Assembly: GCA_016869915.1 (NCBI GenBank)
Contig: VGDA01000205.1
Coordinates: forward strand, 1-6,541
Length of the DNA stretch: 6,541 bases
Source of the DNA: Alphaproteobacteria bacterium
GTDB lineage: Bacteria > Pseudomonadota > Alphaproteobacteria > CACIAM-22H2
Direction of reading: 5' to 3'
Below, piece by piece: positions 1 through 6,541 of this stretch. The notes under the pieces were generated by a model, which was given only the letters and a program-made list of their open reading frames with translations, searched no databases and was not told the origin of the DNA. Every line of letters starts with the position of its first letter. Positions within the stretch are counted from its first letter, which is position 1. Made by a program: the position numbers and the translations under genes.

Positions 1-17
1 CCTTCGGCGCGCGCTGA
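1..17 (+). CDS. C-terminal end of an upstream gene (partial, possibly metK)
   Basis: Reading back from the TGA at 15-17, the last visible codons encode F-G-A-R. Only four full codons are present, so the product cannot be identified from sequence. In many alphaproteobacteria trmB lies just downstream of metK (S-adenosylmethionine synthetase), which makes metK the natural guess, but that is inference from context only. The strong hairpin at 37-67, just after this stop, fits the end of a gene here. Confidence 0.3.
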
Positions 18-36
18 GCCACCGGCACGCGAAGGC

Positions 37-75
37 GGGGGGACGCGCCACGCGGGCGCGTCCCCCTTCTGCTTT
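37..75 (+). terminator. Strong GC-rich hairpin, possible intrinsic terminator or trmB leader hairpin
   Basis: Positions 38-49 and 55-66 form a perfect 12-bp stem (GGGGGACGCGCC with its reverse complement) around a 5-nt loop, extended by a G37-U67 wobble. The stretch after it, 67-75, has T at six of nine positions but is interrupted by C and G, so it is a weak U-tract. The hairpin lies 20 bp after the probable upstream stop and ends about 9 nt before the trmB ribosome binding site. It could terminate the upstream transcript or be an intercistronic or leader structure. Confidence 0.55.
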
Positions 76-82
76 GAGGGGG
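76..82 (+). promoter_or_regulatory. trmB ribosome binding site
   Basis: GAGGGGG at 76-82 lies 6 nt upstream of the ATG at 89. This decides the trmB start: the in-frame TTG at 74 overlaps this site and has only the hairpin ahead of it. The G-tract can also pair with the C-tract at 62-68, so access to this site may depend on which hairpin forms. Confidence 0.6.
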
Positions 83-88
83 TCCGCG

Positions 89-802
89 ATGGACGAGGGC
101 GAGCGCCTCATCCACAGCTTCGGGCGGCGGCGCGGGCGCAAGCTGCGCGCGGGCCGCGCGGCGCTGCTGTCGACCATGCTGCCCGCGCTGCGCGTCGCGC
201 TGCCCGCGGGCGACGCGCCGGTCGACCCCGCGGCGTTCTTCGCCCACGCGCCGCGCGAGACCTGGCTCGAGGTCGGCTTCGGCGGCGGCGAGCACCTCGC
301 CTGGCAGGCCTCGCGCAACCCGGCGATCGGCCTGGTCGGCTGCGAGCCCTACGAGAACGGCGTCGTCGCGCTTCTCGGCCACCTGCGCGATGGCGCGATC
401 GGCAACGTGCGGGTCTGGAACGACGACGCGCGCATGCTGCTGCAGCGCCTCGCGCCGGGATCCATCGCGCGCGCCTTCGTGCTCTTCCCCGATCCCTGGC
501 CCAAGGCGCGCCACCACAAGCGCCGCCTCGTCCAGGCGCCCTTCCTCGACGCGCTGGCGCAGGCGCTTGCGCCCGGCGCCGAGCTGCGCGTGGCGACCGA
601 CCATGCCGACTACCTGGAGTGGATCCTGGAGCGGCTGCCGGTCCATCCCTGGTTCGACCTCGTGGAGCGCCTGGCCGCGCGGCCCGCGGACTGGCCGGCG
701 ACGCGCTACGAGGAATGGTCGGTGGGCGAGGGCCGCAGCCCCGCCTACCTGCGCTTTTCGCGGCGCGCGGCGCCGCGCCCGACGGAAGGAGCGGAAGGAT
801 GA
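89..802 (+). CDS. trmB: tRNA (guanine-N7-)-methyltransferase TrmB
   Basis: Cytoplasmic SAM-dependent enzyme that methylates N7 of G46 in the variable loop of tRNAs. The protein is 237 residues from ATG 89, normal for the family. Family motifs visible in order (ATG numbering) are a basic N-terminus with RRRGRKLRAG (about 13-22), the Rossmann SAM-binding loop LEVGFGGGEH (about 60-69), the acidic strand-2 motif GCEPYENG (about 84-91), NDDARMLL, the TrmB signature LFPDPWPKARHHKRRL (about 132-147), ATDHADYLEW (about 168-177), and a C-terminal TRYEEWSVGEGRSPAYLRF, which corresponds to the family's tRNA/substrate loop. The start at 89 is preferred over the in-frame TTG at 74 because GAGGGGG sits 6 nt upstream of it. 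Its TGA overlaps the ATG of the next gene (ATGA), suggesting co-transcription and translational coupling. It may also be co-transcribed with the gene ending at 17 if the hairpin at 37-67 does not terminate fully. Identification is firm. Confidence 0.95.
   Translation: MDEGERLIHSFGRRRGRKLRAGRAALLSTMLPALRVALPAGDAPVDPAAFFAHAPRETWLEVGFGGGEHLAWQASRNPAIGLVGCEPYENGVVALLGHLRDGAIGNVRVWNDDARMLLQRLAPGSIARAFVLFPDPWPKARHHKRRLVQAPFLDALAQALAPGAELRVATDHADYLEWILERLPVHPWFDLVERLAARPADWPATRYEEWSVGEGRSPAYLRFSRRAAPRPTEGAEG
786..791 (+). promoter_or_regulatory. Ribosome binding site of the phosphatase gene, inside the trmB end
   Basis: AAGGAG at 786-791 is a near-perfect Shine-Dalgarno sequence, 7 nt before the ATG at 799 and 10 nt before the alternative ATG at 802. 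It lies in the last trmB codons. It favours 799, which makes the stop-start overlap ATGA, and rules out the long upstream in-frame extension that would run deep into trmB. Confidence 0.65.
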
Positions 803-1590
803 TGGACGCGGCGGCGCTCGAGGAGCGCCTTGCCTTCGCGACGCGGCTCTCGGGCGAGATGGGGCGGCAGGCGCTGGCGCGGCAAGGCGCGCGCAAGGGC
901 CCGACCAGCTTCAAGGGCCACCAGGACTACGTCACCGAGGTCGATGGCGACATCGAGCGGCAGATCGCCGAGGCCGTGGCGCGCGCCTTCCCCGGCGACG
1001 ACTTCCTCGGCGAGGAGGGCGGCGGCGGCTCCGGGCGCAGCCTCTGGGTCGTCGACCCGATCGACGGCACGGCGAATTTCGCGCGCGGCGGCCATTACTG
1101 GTGCGTGTCGATCGCGCACATGACCGACGGCGTCGCCGATATCGGCGTCGTCGCGGCGCCCGTGCTCGGCCGCGTCTACGCCGCGCGGCTGGGCGGCGGC
1201 GCGACCTGCGACGGCAAGGCGCTGCGCGTCTCCGCCACCACGCGCCCGGCCGAGGCGGTGATCGAGATCGACTGGACGCCGACGCTGCCGCGGCCGGCCT
1301 ATCTCGCCTCGCTCGACCGCGCGATCGCGGCGGGCTTCGAGTTCCGCCGCTCCGGCGCCTGCGCGCTGTCGATGGCGCTGGTCGCGCAGGGCGCGATCGA
1401 CGGCTTCGCGGAATGCTTCACCAAGCCCTGGGACGCGCTGGCCGGCTGCGTGCTGGTGCGCGAGGCCGGCGGCATCGCCTCGCCCTTCGAGCAGGGCCTG
1501 CTCGCCAATCGCGGCAACCCGATCGTCGCGGCCGGCCCGGCGCTCTACGATCCGCTCGTCGCGGCGACCGGCTACCTCGCCGCGCGCTGA
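799..1590 (+). CDS. Inositol monophosphatase family protein (SuhB-like)
   Basis: Mg2+-dependent phosphomonoesterase of the IMPase/FBPase superfamily, 263 residues, close to E. coli SuhB in length. The metal and catalytic motifs are complete: GEE with Glu72; the signature WVVDPIDGTANF with Asp86 and Asp89 and the backbone-binding GT at 90-91; and the second signature WDALAGCVLVREAGG with Asp212 (211-225). The mid-protein RSGACALSMALVAQGAIDGF (184-203) matches the substrate-side helix region of the family. No signal peptide is visible, so the protein is cytoplasmic. The substrate cannot be settled: myo-inositol-1-phosphate is the default, but relatives act on histidinol phosphate, PAP or fructose-1,6-bisphosphate, so no gene symbol is given. 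The start at 799 overlaps the trmB stop and has AAGGAG 7 nt upstream; ATG 802 is an almost equivalent alternative. The gene converges on pbpC with a 48-bp gap. Confidence 0.9.
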   Translation: MMDAAALEERLAFATRLSGEMGRQALARQGARKGPTSFKGHQDYVTEVDGDIERQIAEAVARAFPGDDFLGEEGGGGSGRSLWVVDPIDGTANFARGGHYWCVSIAHMTDGVADIGVVAAPVLGRVYAARLGGGATCDGKALRVSATTRPAEAVIEIDWTPTLPRPAYLASLDRAIAAGFEFRRSGACALSMALVAQGAIDGFAECFTKPWDALAGCVLVREAGGIASPFEQGLLANRGNPIVAAGPALYDPLVAATGYLAAR

Positions 1591-1600
1591 GCCGCCCCCC

Positions 1601-1626
1601 GCCGGGCCATCCAGCGCCGGGCCATC
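1601..1626. repeat. 11-bp direct repeat in the convergent intergenic gap
   Basis: GCCGGGCCATC occurs at 1601-1611 and again at 1616-1626, separated by CAGC, giving a 15-bp period. It lies wholly between the phosphatase stop (1590) and the pbpC stop (1639). A short tandem duplication is the simplest explanation. The remainder of the 48-bp gap shows no good stem followed by a T-run on either strand, so no terminator is called here. Confidence 0.6.
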
Positions 1627-1638
1627 GCGCGCGCGACC

Positions 1639-3699
1639 TCAGCGCGGCTCGACGATGCGCACGCTCGCCTGCGCGCTCGCACCCGCCTCGTCGACGACGA
1701 CGAGGCGCAGGAACCCCTCGCCCTCCGGCACGTAGCTGCGCGGCTCGAGCCGCGGCGCCGCGGCGAGCGGCCTGCCATCGACGATCCAGGTCAGGCGCCC
1801 GCGCCCGCCCTGCGCCTTGAGCGCGAGCGGCACGAGCTCGCCGCCCAGGCGCGCGAGCTCGATCGTCGCGCCATCGGGCGGGAAGAGGATGGCGAGGCCG
1901 CGCTCGCCATCGGCCCAGGGCCGGTCCTCGGCGCCGCGCGGCGCGAGGCGCGCGAGCGCGGGCGGCGGCGCGCCGGGGCGCTGCGGCTGCTCGGGCCAGG
2001 CCTCCGGCGGCAGGAGGTCGAAGGCCTTGAACAGGATCGGCGCCGCGGCGCTGCGCCCGTACTGGCCGGGGCGCGGCGTGCCGTCGGCGCGCCCGACCCA
2101 GACCGCGACGGTGAAGCGCCGCGTCGAGCCGAAGGCGAGCGCGTCGCGGAAGCCGTAGGACGTGCCGGTCTTCCACGCGATCGGCCGCGCCGCGCCGCGC
2201 TGCGCCCAGGGCTCGGGCGCCGGCACGCCGCGCAGGATCTCGCGCGTCCATTGCGCGGCGCGCGGCTCGACGAAGGGCCGGCCCTCGCCCGCCTCGCGCG
2301 CCGCGCCGTGGCGCAGCACCAGCGGCCGCGCGCGGCCGTCGTCGGCCAGCGCGGCGTAGAGCATCGCCATGTCGGCGAGCGAGATGCCGAGCCCGCCAAG
2401 GATCACCGGCAGGCCCGGCGCCTCGGTCGCGCGGCGGTCGAACTCCGCGACCGCGCCGGCGCCGGCGAGCGCCCGCATGAAGCGCGCCGTGCCCAGCCGC
2501 TCCAGCACCGCGACCGCGGGCACGTTGAGCGAGAGCTGCAGCGCCGTACGCGCCGACACCTCCCCGGCATGGCCGCGGTCGAAGTTGCGCGGCGCGAAGT
2601 CGCCGAAGCGCGTCGCGGCGTCGGCGATGCGCGTCTCCGGGTGCAGCCAGCCATCGTCGAAGGCCAGCGCGTAGAGGAAGGGCTTGAGCGCCGAGCCCGG
2701 CGAGCGGCGCGCGCGCGCGAGGTCGACCTGCCCCGCCTCGGCCGCGAAGTCGGCGCCGCCGACCCAGGCGCGCACCTCGCGCGTGGCGTTCTCCACGACG
2801 AGGATGGCGACGTTGCCGGGATCGTCGAAGAAGCCGCGCTCGCGCCGCGCGAGCTGCTCGACCTGCTCCTGCAGCGCGCGGTCGATCGTGGTGCGCAGCC
2901 GCGCGCCCGGCGGCGCCGTCGAGCGCATCGCCTCGGCGAGATGCGGCGCGTGGAAGGGCATGGCGATGCGCTGGCGCGGCGCGGGCTCCTGCGCCGCCTC
3001 GGCGGCCTCGCGCGCCGGCAGGGCGCCGCGCGCGGCGAGCACGCGCAGGACCTTGTCGCGCGCGGCGCGCGCCGCCTCGGGGTCGCGGTCGGGGCGCGTG
3101 CGCTCCGGCGACTGCGGCAGCACGACGAGCAGCGCCGCCTCGCCCGGCGTCAGCCGCGCGGGCTCCTTGCCGAGCCAGGACAGCGAGGCCGCGCGCACGC
3201 CCTCGACATTGCCGCCGAAGGGCGCGAGCGAGAGGTAGAGCGACAGGATCTCGTCCTTGCCCAGCCGCGCCTCGAGCTGCAGGGCGCGCGCGATCTCCGC
3301 GAGCTTCGCCGCCATCGAGCGCGGCCGCGGCTCGAGCAGCCGCGCGACCTGCATCGTGATGGTCGAGCCGCCGGAGACGACGCGCCCGCTGCGCAGCGCC
3401 TGCCACGCCGCGCGCGCCAGCGCCGCCGGGTCGACGCCGGGATGCGCGCGGAAGCGTCGGTCCTCGTAGGCGAGCAGCATGTCGACATAGCGCGGGTCGA
3501 CGTCGGCGACGCGCGCAGGCAGCCGCCACTTGCCGTCGGCGGTGACGAAGGCGCGCAGCAGCCGCTCCTCGCGGTCGACGACCAGGGTCGAGGACGCGGC
3601 GGCGCGCGACATGTCCGGCGGGAAGGCGCGGTCGAGCGCCACGACGCAGAGCGCGAGCGCCGCGGCGCCGAGCGCGCCGGCGAGCAGCAGGCGGCGCAT
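1639..3699 (-). CDS. pbpC: Penicillin-binding protein 1C, bifunctional peptidoglycan synthase
   Basis: Inner-membrane class A PBP that polymerises glycan from lipid II and cross-links peptides in the periplasm. It has 686 residues, somewhat shorter than E. coli PBP1C (about 770). An uncleaved signal anchor spans about 4-21. The GT51 transglycosylase shows EDRRFRAHPGVD (catalytic Glu79), GGSTITMQ (110-117), KLAEIARALQLE (132-143), KDEILSLYLSLAPFGGNVEG (148-167) and LTPGEAALLVVLPQSP (183-198). The transpeptidase shows SPGSALK (Ser336, Lys339), SLN (390-392) and KTGTS (510-514). A C-terminal beta domain of the BiPBP_C type (about 597-683) and the GTPRPGQYGR segment (540-549) point to PBP1C rather than PBP1A/1B. 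All catalytic motifs look intact. ATG 3699 is the start: the signal anchor begins there, with GGGGGG at 3709-3714 (9 nt away) and GAGGGG at 3701-3706 (very close). The macroglobulin gene ends 34 bp upstream on the same strand, so the two probably form one operon, as in the yfhM-pbpC pair of E. coli. Confidence 0.95.
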   Translation of the reverse strand: MRRLLLAGALGAAALALCVVALDRAFPPDMSRAAASSTLVVDREERLLRAFVTADGKWRLPARVADVDPRYVDMLLAYEDRRFRAHPGVDPAALARAAWQALRSGRVVSGGSTITMQVARLLEPRPRSMAAKLAEIARALQLEARLGKDEILSLYLSLAPFGGNVEGVRAASLSWLGKEPARLTPGEAALLVVLPQSPERTRPDRDPEAARAARDKVLRVLAARGALPAREAAEAAQEPAPRQRIAMPFHAPHLAEAMRSTAPPGARLRTTIDRALQEQVEQLARRERGFFDDPGNVAILVVENATREVRAWVGGADFAAEAGQVDLARARRSPGSALKPFLYALAFDDGWLHPETRIADAATRFGDFAPRNFDRGHAGEVSARTALQLSLNVPAVAVLERLGTARFMRALAGAGAVAEFDRRATEAPGLPVILGGLGISLADMAMLYAALADDGRARPLVLRHGAAREAGEGRPFVEPRAAQWTREILRGVPAPEPWAQRGAARPIAWKTGTSYGFRDALAFGSTRRFTVAVWVGRADGTPRPGQYGRSAAAPILFKAFDLLPPEAWPEQPQRPGAPPPALARLAPRGAEDRPWADGERGLAILFPPDGATIELARLGGELVPLALKAQGGRGRLTWIVDGRPLAAAPRLEPRSYVPEGEGFLRLVVVDEAGASAQASVRIVEPR

Positions 3700-3733
3700 G
3701 CCCCTCAGCCCCCCGGCCTTGCCCCGCCGCGGC

Positions 3734-6541
3734 TCACGGCGCGATGTCGACCCGCCCGGCCGCGCTGCGCGCGAAGACCTCCGGGCGGTACATGTCCTCG
3801 ACCTGCACCGCGGGCAGGACGTAGCGCCCCGGCGTGATCGCGCGCGCCACGTAGCCGATGCGCAGCGCCGGCTCGGTCAGCTCGCCGCCGCGCGCCGCGG
3901 CGACGAAGCGGTCGTCGCGCGCCTCGACCACCGCGAAGCGCGACAGCGTGCCGAGGAAGCGGAACTGCGTCGCGCCCTCGTCGTCGACGCGGCGCAGCGG
4001 CGCCTCGATCTCCAGCCCCGCGGGCAGCAGGTCGGTGATCGCGATGTCGGCATTGGCCTGGCGGTCGGACTCGTTCAGGCCGCCGACCTCGATCCAGACC
4101 ACGACGCGGTCGTTCTGCCGCAGCTTCGCAAGGTCCGCACGCTCGCCCGCCAGCGTCCAGTGCGTGCGCCGGATCGTCAGGCGGCGGCTGGAAGCGGGCA
4201 GCGGGCTGGACGGCACGTAGCTCACCGTCGTCGTCGCCCAGGCGTCGCGCTGGCCGCGGTTCTCGATGCGCAGGCCGCGGCGCAGCTGCTCGGGCTGCAG
4301 CTCGAGGAAGGCGCGCGCGCGGCCCATCACCGGCGTGCCGGCGACGTCGACGTTCACGTGCCCGCCGCGCTCCGCCATCGCCTGCGTCGCCAGCAGCATC
4401 CACGCCTTCTCCTGCGTCGTCGTGGCGTCGAGCTGCGGCAGGCGCATCGTGTCGGAGAAGCGCCGGAACAGCTGGTCGAGCGTGTCGGCGCGGTTGGCCG
4501 CCGCGGCGGCCGCGACCGTGCCGGCGAGGTCGCGCAGCGGGCTGCCATAGCCGTCGAAGCTGCGGCGGTCCGTGCGCTGCATGTCGCGGTCGAGCGCGGC
4601 GAGGCTGCGCTGGAAAAGGCCGTCGGCGCGCGCCGTGTCGCCGGCCAGTTGCAGCGCGGCGCCGAGCTGCGCCATCACCAGCGGGTTCTCGTAGCCGCGC
4701 GCGCGCGCGTCGTGGACGTAGCGCATCGTGCCGAGGTCGGCGCGGCCCTCGCGCGCGAGGACGTAGAGCGCGTAGGCCCGCGCCTCGTCGCCGCCATCGA
4801 GGCGCGAGGCCGTGGCGCGCATCCAGCGCAGCGCGCGGCCCAGCGCCTCGTCGGGCACGGTCATGCCGCGCTTCTTCGCCGCGAGCAGGAAGTCGGCGGC
4901 ATAGACCTGCAGCCAGCCCTGCGCCGGGTCGTCGCCCGGGCCCCAGAGGCCGAAGCCGCCATCGGGGCGCTGCAGGTCGAGCACGCGCCAGATCGCGTCC
5001 TGCACGCGCCGCTCGATGCCGCGCTCCTCGCCGCGCCCGACCAGCGCGGCCGCGTCGTTGAGGAAGAGCAGCGGGAAGGCGCGGCTGGTCGTCTGCTCGA
5101 GGCAGCCGAAGGGATAGCGGTCGAGCGCGCGCAGCAGCGCCGGCACGTCGAAGCCGCGCCAGGACGCGATCTCCACCGTCGCCTGCACCGAGCCGGGCAC
5201 GGCGCCCGCGACCTGGCGCGGCGCCACGGCCAGCGCGGCGCCCGGCGCGATGCGCTCAATGCGCGCCTCGGTCGTGCGCGCCTGGGCGGGCCGCGTCTCC
5301 ATGCGCCATTCGCGCGCGAAGGAGGCGCCGCCCGGCCCGGACATCGCCAGCCGGAAGGTGGAGAGGCCGGGCTCGCCCGCGACCAGCGGCCAGGACAGGA
5401 GCTCGCGCCCGTCGCGCGCCAGCGCCACGCTGCGCGACGCCTCGCCGGCGATGCGCGCGCCGCCCTCGACCGACCAGCTCGCGCGCCAGGTCCCCGCCTC
5501 GCCCTCGACATTGTGCAGCCACAGCGCCACGCGCCCCTCGTCGCCGGGCGCGAGGAAGCGCGGGAAGGTCGCGTCGGCGACCAGCGCGTCGCGCACGGTC
5601 ATGCGCGCCTCGCCGGCGCCGAGCCGCGTGCCGTCCCAGGCCACGGCCATCAGGCGCAGCTCGCCCGCGAAGTCCGGGATGTCCAGCGTCACGCGCGCGC
5701 GGCCCTCGGCGTCGAGCGCGACCGGGCCGTGGAAGAGCGAGACGATGGTGATCGGCACGACCTCCAGCCCGCGGCCGCCGAAGCCGGCGTCGCCGCCCTG
5801 GCGGATCGCGCCGCGCGCGCCGGCGCGGCCATCGATCACGCGGCCATAGTCGTCGCGCAGCTCGACGCCCAGGCGCCGCTTGGCGAAGACATGGGCGTGC
5901 GGGTCGGGGCTGGCATGGCGCGTGAGCTGCAGGATGCCCTCGTCGACCGCGGCCAGCGTCACGCGCGCGTCGGCGCCCGCGCCGGGCACGCGCAGCGCGA
6001 CCTCCACGGGACCGCGCGGGCGGATGCGCGCCGGCGCCTCGATCTCGACGGCAAGGCGCCGCGCGCCGGTGTCGATGCCGAGCCACGCGACGCCGATGGC
6101 GCGCAGCGGCGCGCGCCCGGCGCCCGGCGCCTCCAGCGGGCGCACCATGGAGACCAGCGCATAGGCGCCCGGGCCCCAGGCCGCCTCGACCGGGATCTCG
6201 ACCGAGGCGCCGCCCGCCGGCACGGCGATGTTGCGCACGGCATGGACGCGGTCGGTCGCGACCAGGATCGTCGCCTCGCCCGCATGCGCGGCGTCGATGC
6301 GCAGCCGCGCGACCTCGCCCGCGCGATAGGCCTGGCGGTCGGCGACGACCTCCAGCTTGTCCGGCGTGCGATCGAGGTCGCCGCCGCCCCAGCCCGCCTG
6401 GAACGAGACCGCGGCCTGCGCGCGCTCCGCGCCCGGCACGCGGACCTGCATGCGGTAGCGGCCCCAGGCGACGTCGGCGGCGATCTCCGCGAAGCGGTCC
6501 GCGTCGACGCGCCCGCGGCCAGAGGCGACGACGCGCTCGCG
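3734..6541 (-). CDS. Bacterial alpha-2-macroglobulin, C-terminal part (5' end beyond window)
   Basis: Periplasmic broad-range protease inhibitor that traps proteases covalently through a thioester. The reading frame stays open to the window edge: 30 further codons precede the ATG at 6451, ending in VAWGRYRMQV, a normal macroglobulin-domain strand. That ATG is therefore internal, and 935 residues are visible of a family usually near 1,600-1,900. In visible numbering: macroglobulin beta domains to about 200; AAVDEGILQLT (197-207) and RRLGVELRDDYGR (222-234), typical of the bait-region domain end; an Arg/Gly-rich stretch (234-259); the A2M domain with FHGPVALDAEG (270-280) and FPRFLAPGDEGRVALWLHN (326-344); the thioester domain with YPFGCLEQTTSRAFP (476-490; CLEQ 480-483), PDGGFGLWG and TTQEKAWMLLATQ; and C-terminal beta domains with ITDLLPAGLEIE (835-846) and the terminal YRPEVFARSAAGRVDI (918-933). 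The lipoprotein signal expected in such proteins would lie outside the window. It is transcribed ahead of pbpC, 34 bp apart. The homologue in E. coli is yfhM. Confidence 0.93.
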   Translation of the reverse strand, partial: RERVVASGRGRVDADRFAEIAADVAWGRYRMQVRVPGAERAQAAVSFQAGWGGGDLDRTPDKLEVVADRQAYRAGEVARLRIDAAHAGEATILVATDRVHAVRNIAVPAGGASVEIPVEAAWGPGAYALVSMVRPLEAPGAGRAPLRAIGVAWLGIDTGARRLAVEIEAPARIRPRGPVEVALRVPGAGADARVTLAAVDEGILQLTRHASPDPHAHVFAKRRLGVELRDDYGRVIDGRAGARGAIRQGGDAGFGGRGLEVVPITIVSLFHGPVALDAEGRARVTLDIPDFAGELRLMAVAWDGTRLGAGEARMTVRDALVADATFPRFLAPGDEGRVALWLHNVEGEAGTWRASWSVEGGARIAGEASRSVALARDGRELLSWPLVAGEPGLSTFRLAMSGPGGASFAREWRMETRPAQARTTEARIERIAPGAALAVAPRQVAGAVPGSVQATVEIASWRGFDVPALLRALDRYPFGCLEQTTSRAFPLLFLNDAAALVGRGEERGIERRVQDAIWRVLDLQRPDGGFGLWGPGDDPAQGWLQVYAADFLLAAKKRGMTVPDEALGRALRWMRATASRLDGGDEARAYALYVLAREGRADLGTMRYVHDARARGYENPLVMAQLGAALQLAGDTARADGLFQRSLAALDRDMQRTDRRSFDGYGSPLRDLAGTVAAAAAANRADTLDQLFRRFSDTMRLPQLDATTTQEKAWMLLATQAMAERGGHVNVDVAGTPVMGRARAFLELQPEQLRRGLRIENRGQRDAWATTTVSYVPSSPLPASSRRLTIRRTHWTLAGERADLAKLRQNDRVVVWIEVGGLNESDRQANADIAITDLLPAGLEIEAPLRRVDDEGATQFRFLGTLSRFAVVEARDDRFVAAARGGELTEPALRIGYVARAITPGRYVLPAVQVEDMYRPEVFARSAAGRVDIAP

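Noticed and set aside
74..76. TTG at 74 as the trmB start
   Set aside because: It overlaps the Shine-Dalgarno sequence GAGGGGG, which is ideally spaced for ATG 89, and the hairpin sits directly ahead of it.
390..1820. 476-codon plus-strand open frame across trmB and the phosphatase
   Set aside because: It is out of frame with two clearly identified genes and gives Arg/Ala-rich nonsense. It even runs across both stops into the convergent gene.
1418..3529. 703-codon minus-strand open frame overlapping pbpC in another frame
   Set aside because: The translation is a low-complexity Arg/Ala/Gly string with no motifs. It is a shadow of pbpC, caused by the scarcity of stop codons in GC-rich DNA. 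The real frame carries all PBP1C motifs.
2251..3837. 528-codon plus-strand open frame antisense to pbpC
   Set aside because: The composition is dominated by Arg, Ala, Gly and Glu. It shows no recognisable domain and lies wholly opposite the well-supported pbpC gene.
4696..4709. 14-nt alternating CG run, possible Z-DNA tract
   Set aside because: It lies inside the macroglobulin coding frame, where Ala/Arg codons explain it, and similar short CG runs recur across the window.
5256..6086. 276-codon minus-strand open frame inside the macroglobulin
   Set aside because: It is an alternative-frame shadow rich in Arg and Ala. The macroglobulin frame contains the family motifs.
6449..6451. ATG at 6451 as the true start of the macroglobulin
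   Set aside because: Thirty further in-frame codons run to the window edge without a stop and encode typical macroglobulin sequence (VAWGRYRMQV). A start here would also leave the protein with no export signal and well short of family length.

Overview
This 6.5 kb window is very GC-rich, with G or C at nearly every third codon position, and comes from a Gram-negative bacterium. An alphaproteobacterium is most likely, judging from the TrmB and inositol-monophosphatase-family sequence styles and the alpha-2-macroglobulin/PBP1C pair. Genus cannot be decided from the sequence alone.

Layout, left to right. Bases 1-17 are probably the last codons of an upstream plus-strand gene. A strong 12-bp hairpin (37-67) follows. 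Then come two plus-strand genes that overlap by ATGA: trmB (89-802), the tRNA guanine-N7 methyltransferase, and an inositol-monophosphatase-family phosphatase (799-1590). A 48-bp convergent gap (1591-1638) separates them from two minus-strand genes. These are, in transcription order, a bacterial alpha-2-macroglobulin cut by the right edge of the window (6541 to 3734) and pbpC, encoding penicillin-binding protein 1C (3699 to 1639), 34 bp downstream of it.

How the genes work together. The left pair is housekeeping: tRNA modification plus a small-molecule phosphatase, probably translationally coupled. The right pair is the well-known yfhM-pbpC type of arrangement. A thioester-containing protease trap in the periplasm is co-expressed with a bifunctional peptidoglycan synthase, and the pair is thought to defend and repair the envelope when host or competitor enzymes breach the outer membrane. 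The thioester motif CLEQ and all main PBP1C catalytic motifs are intact.

No RNA genes, mobile elements, CRISPR arrays or integration sites were seen. I see no clearly undescribed system. The most interesting points are two mutually exclusive hairpins in the trmB leader that share one C-tract, and an Arg/Gly-rich segment of the macroglobulin that looks like its protease bait region.
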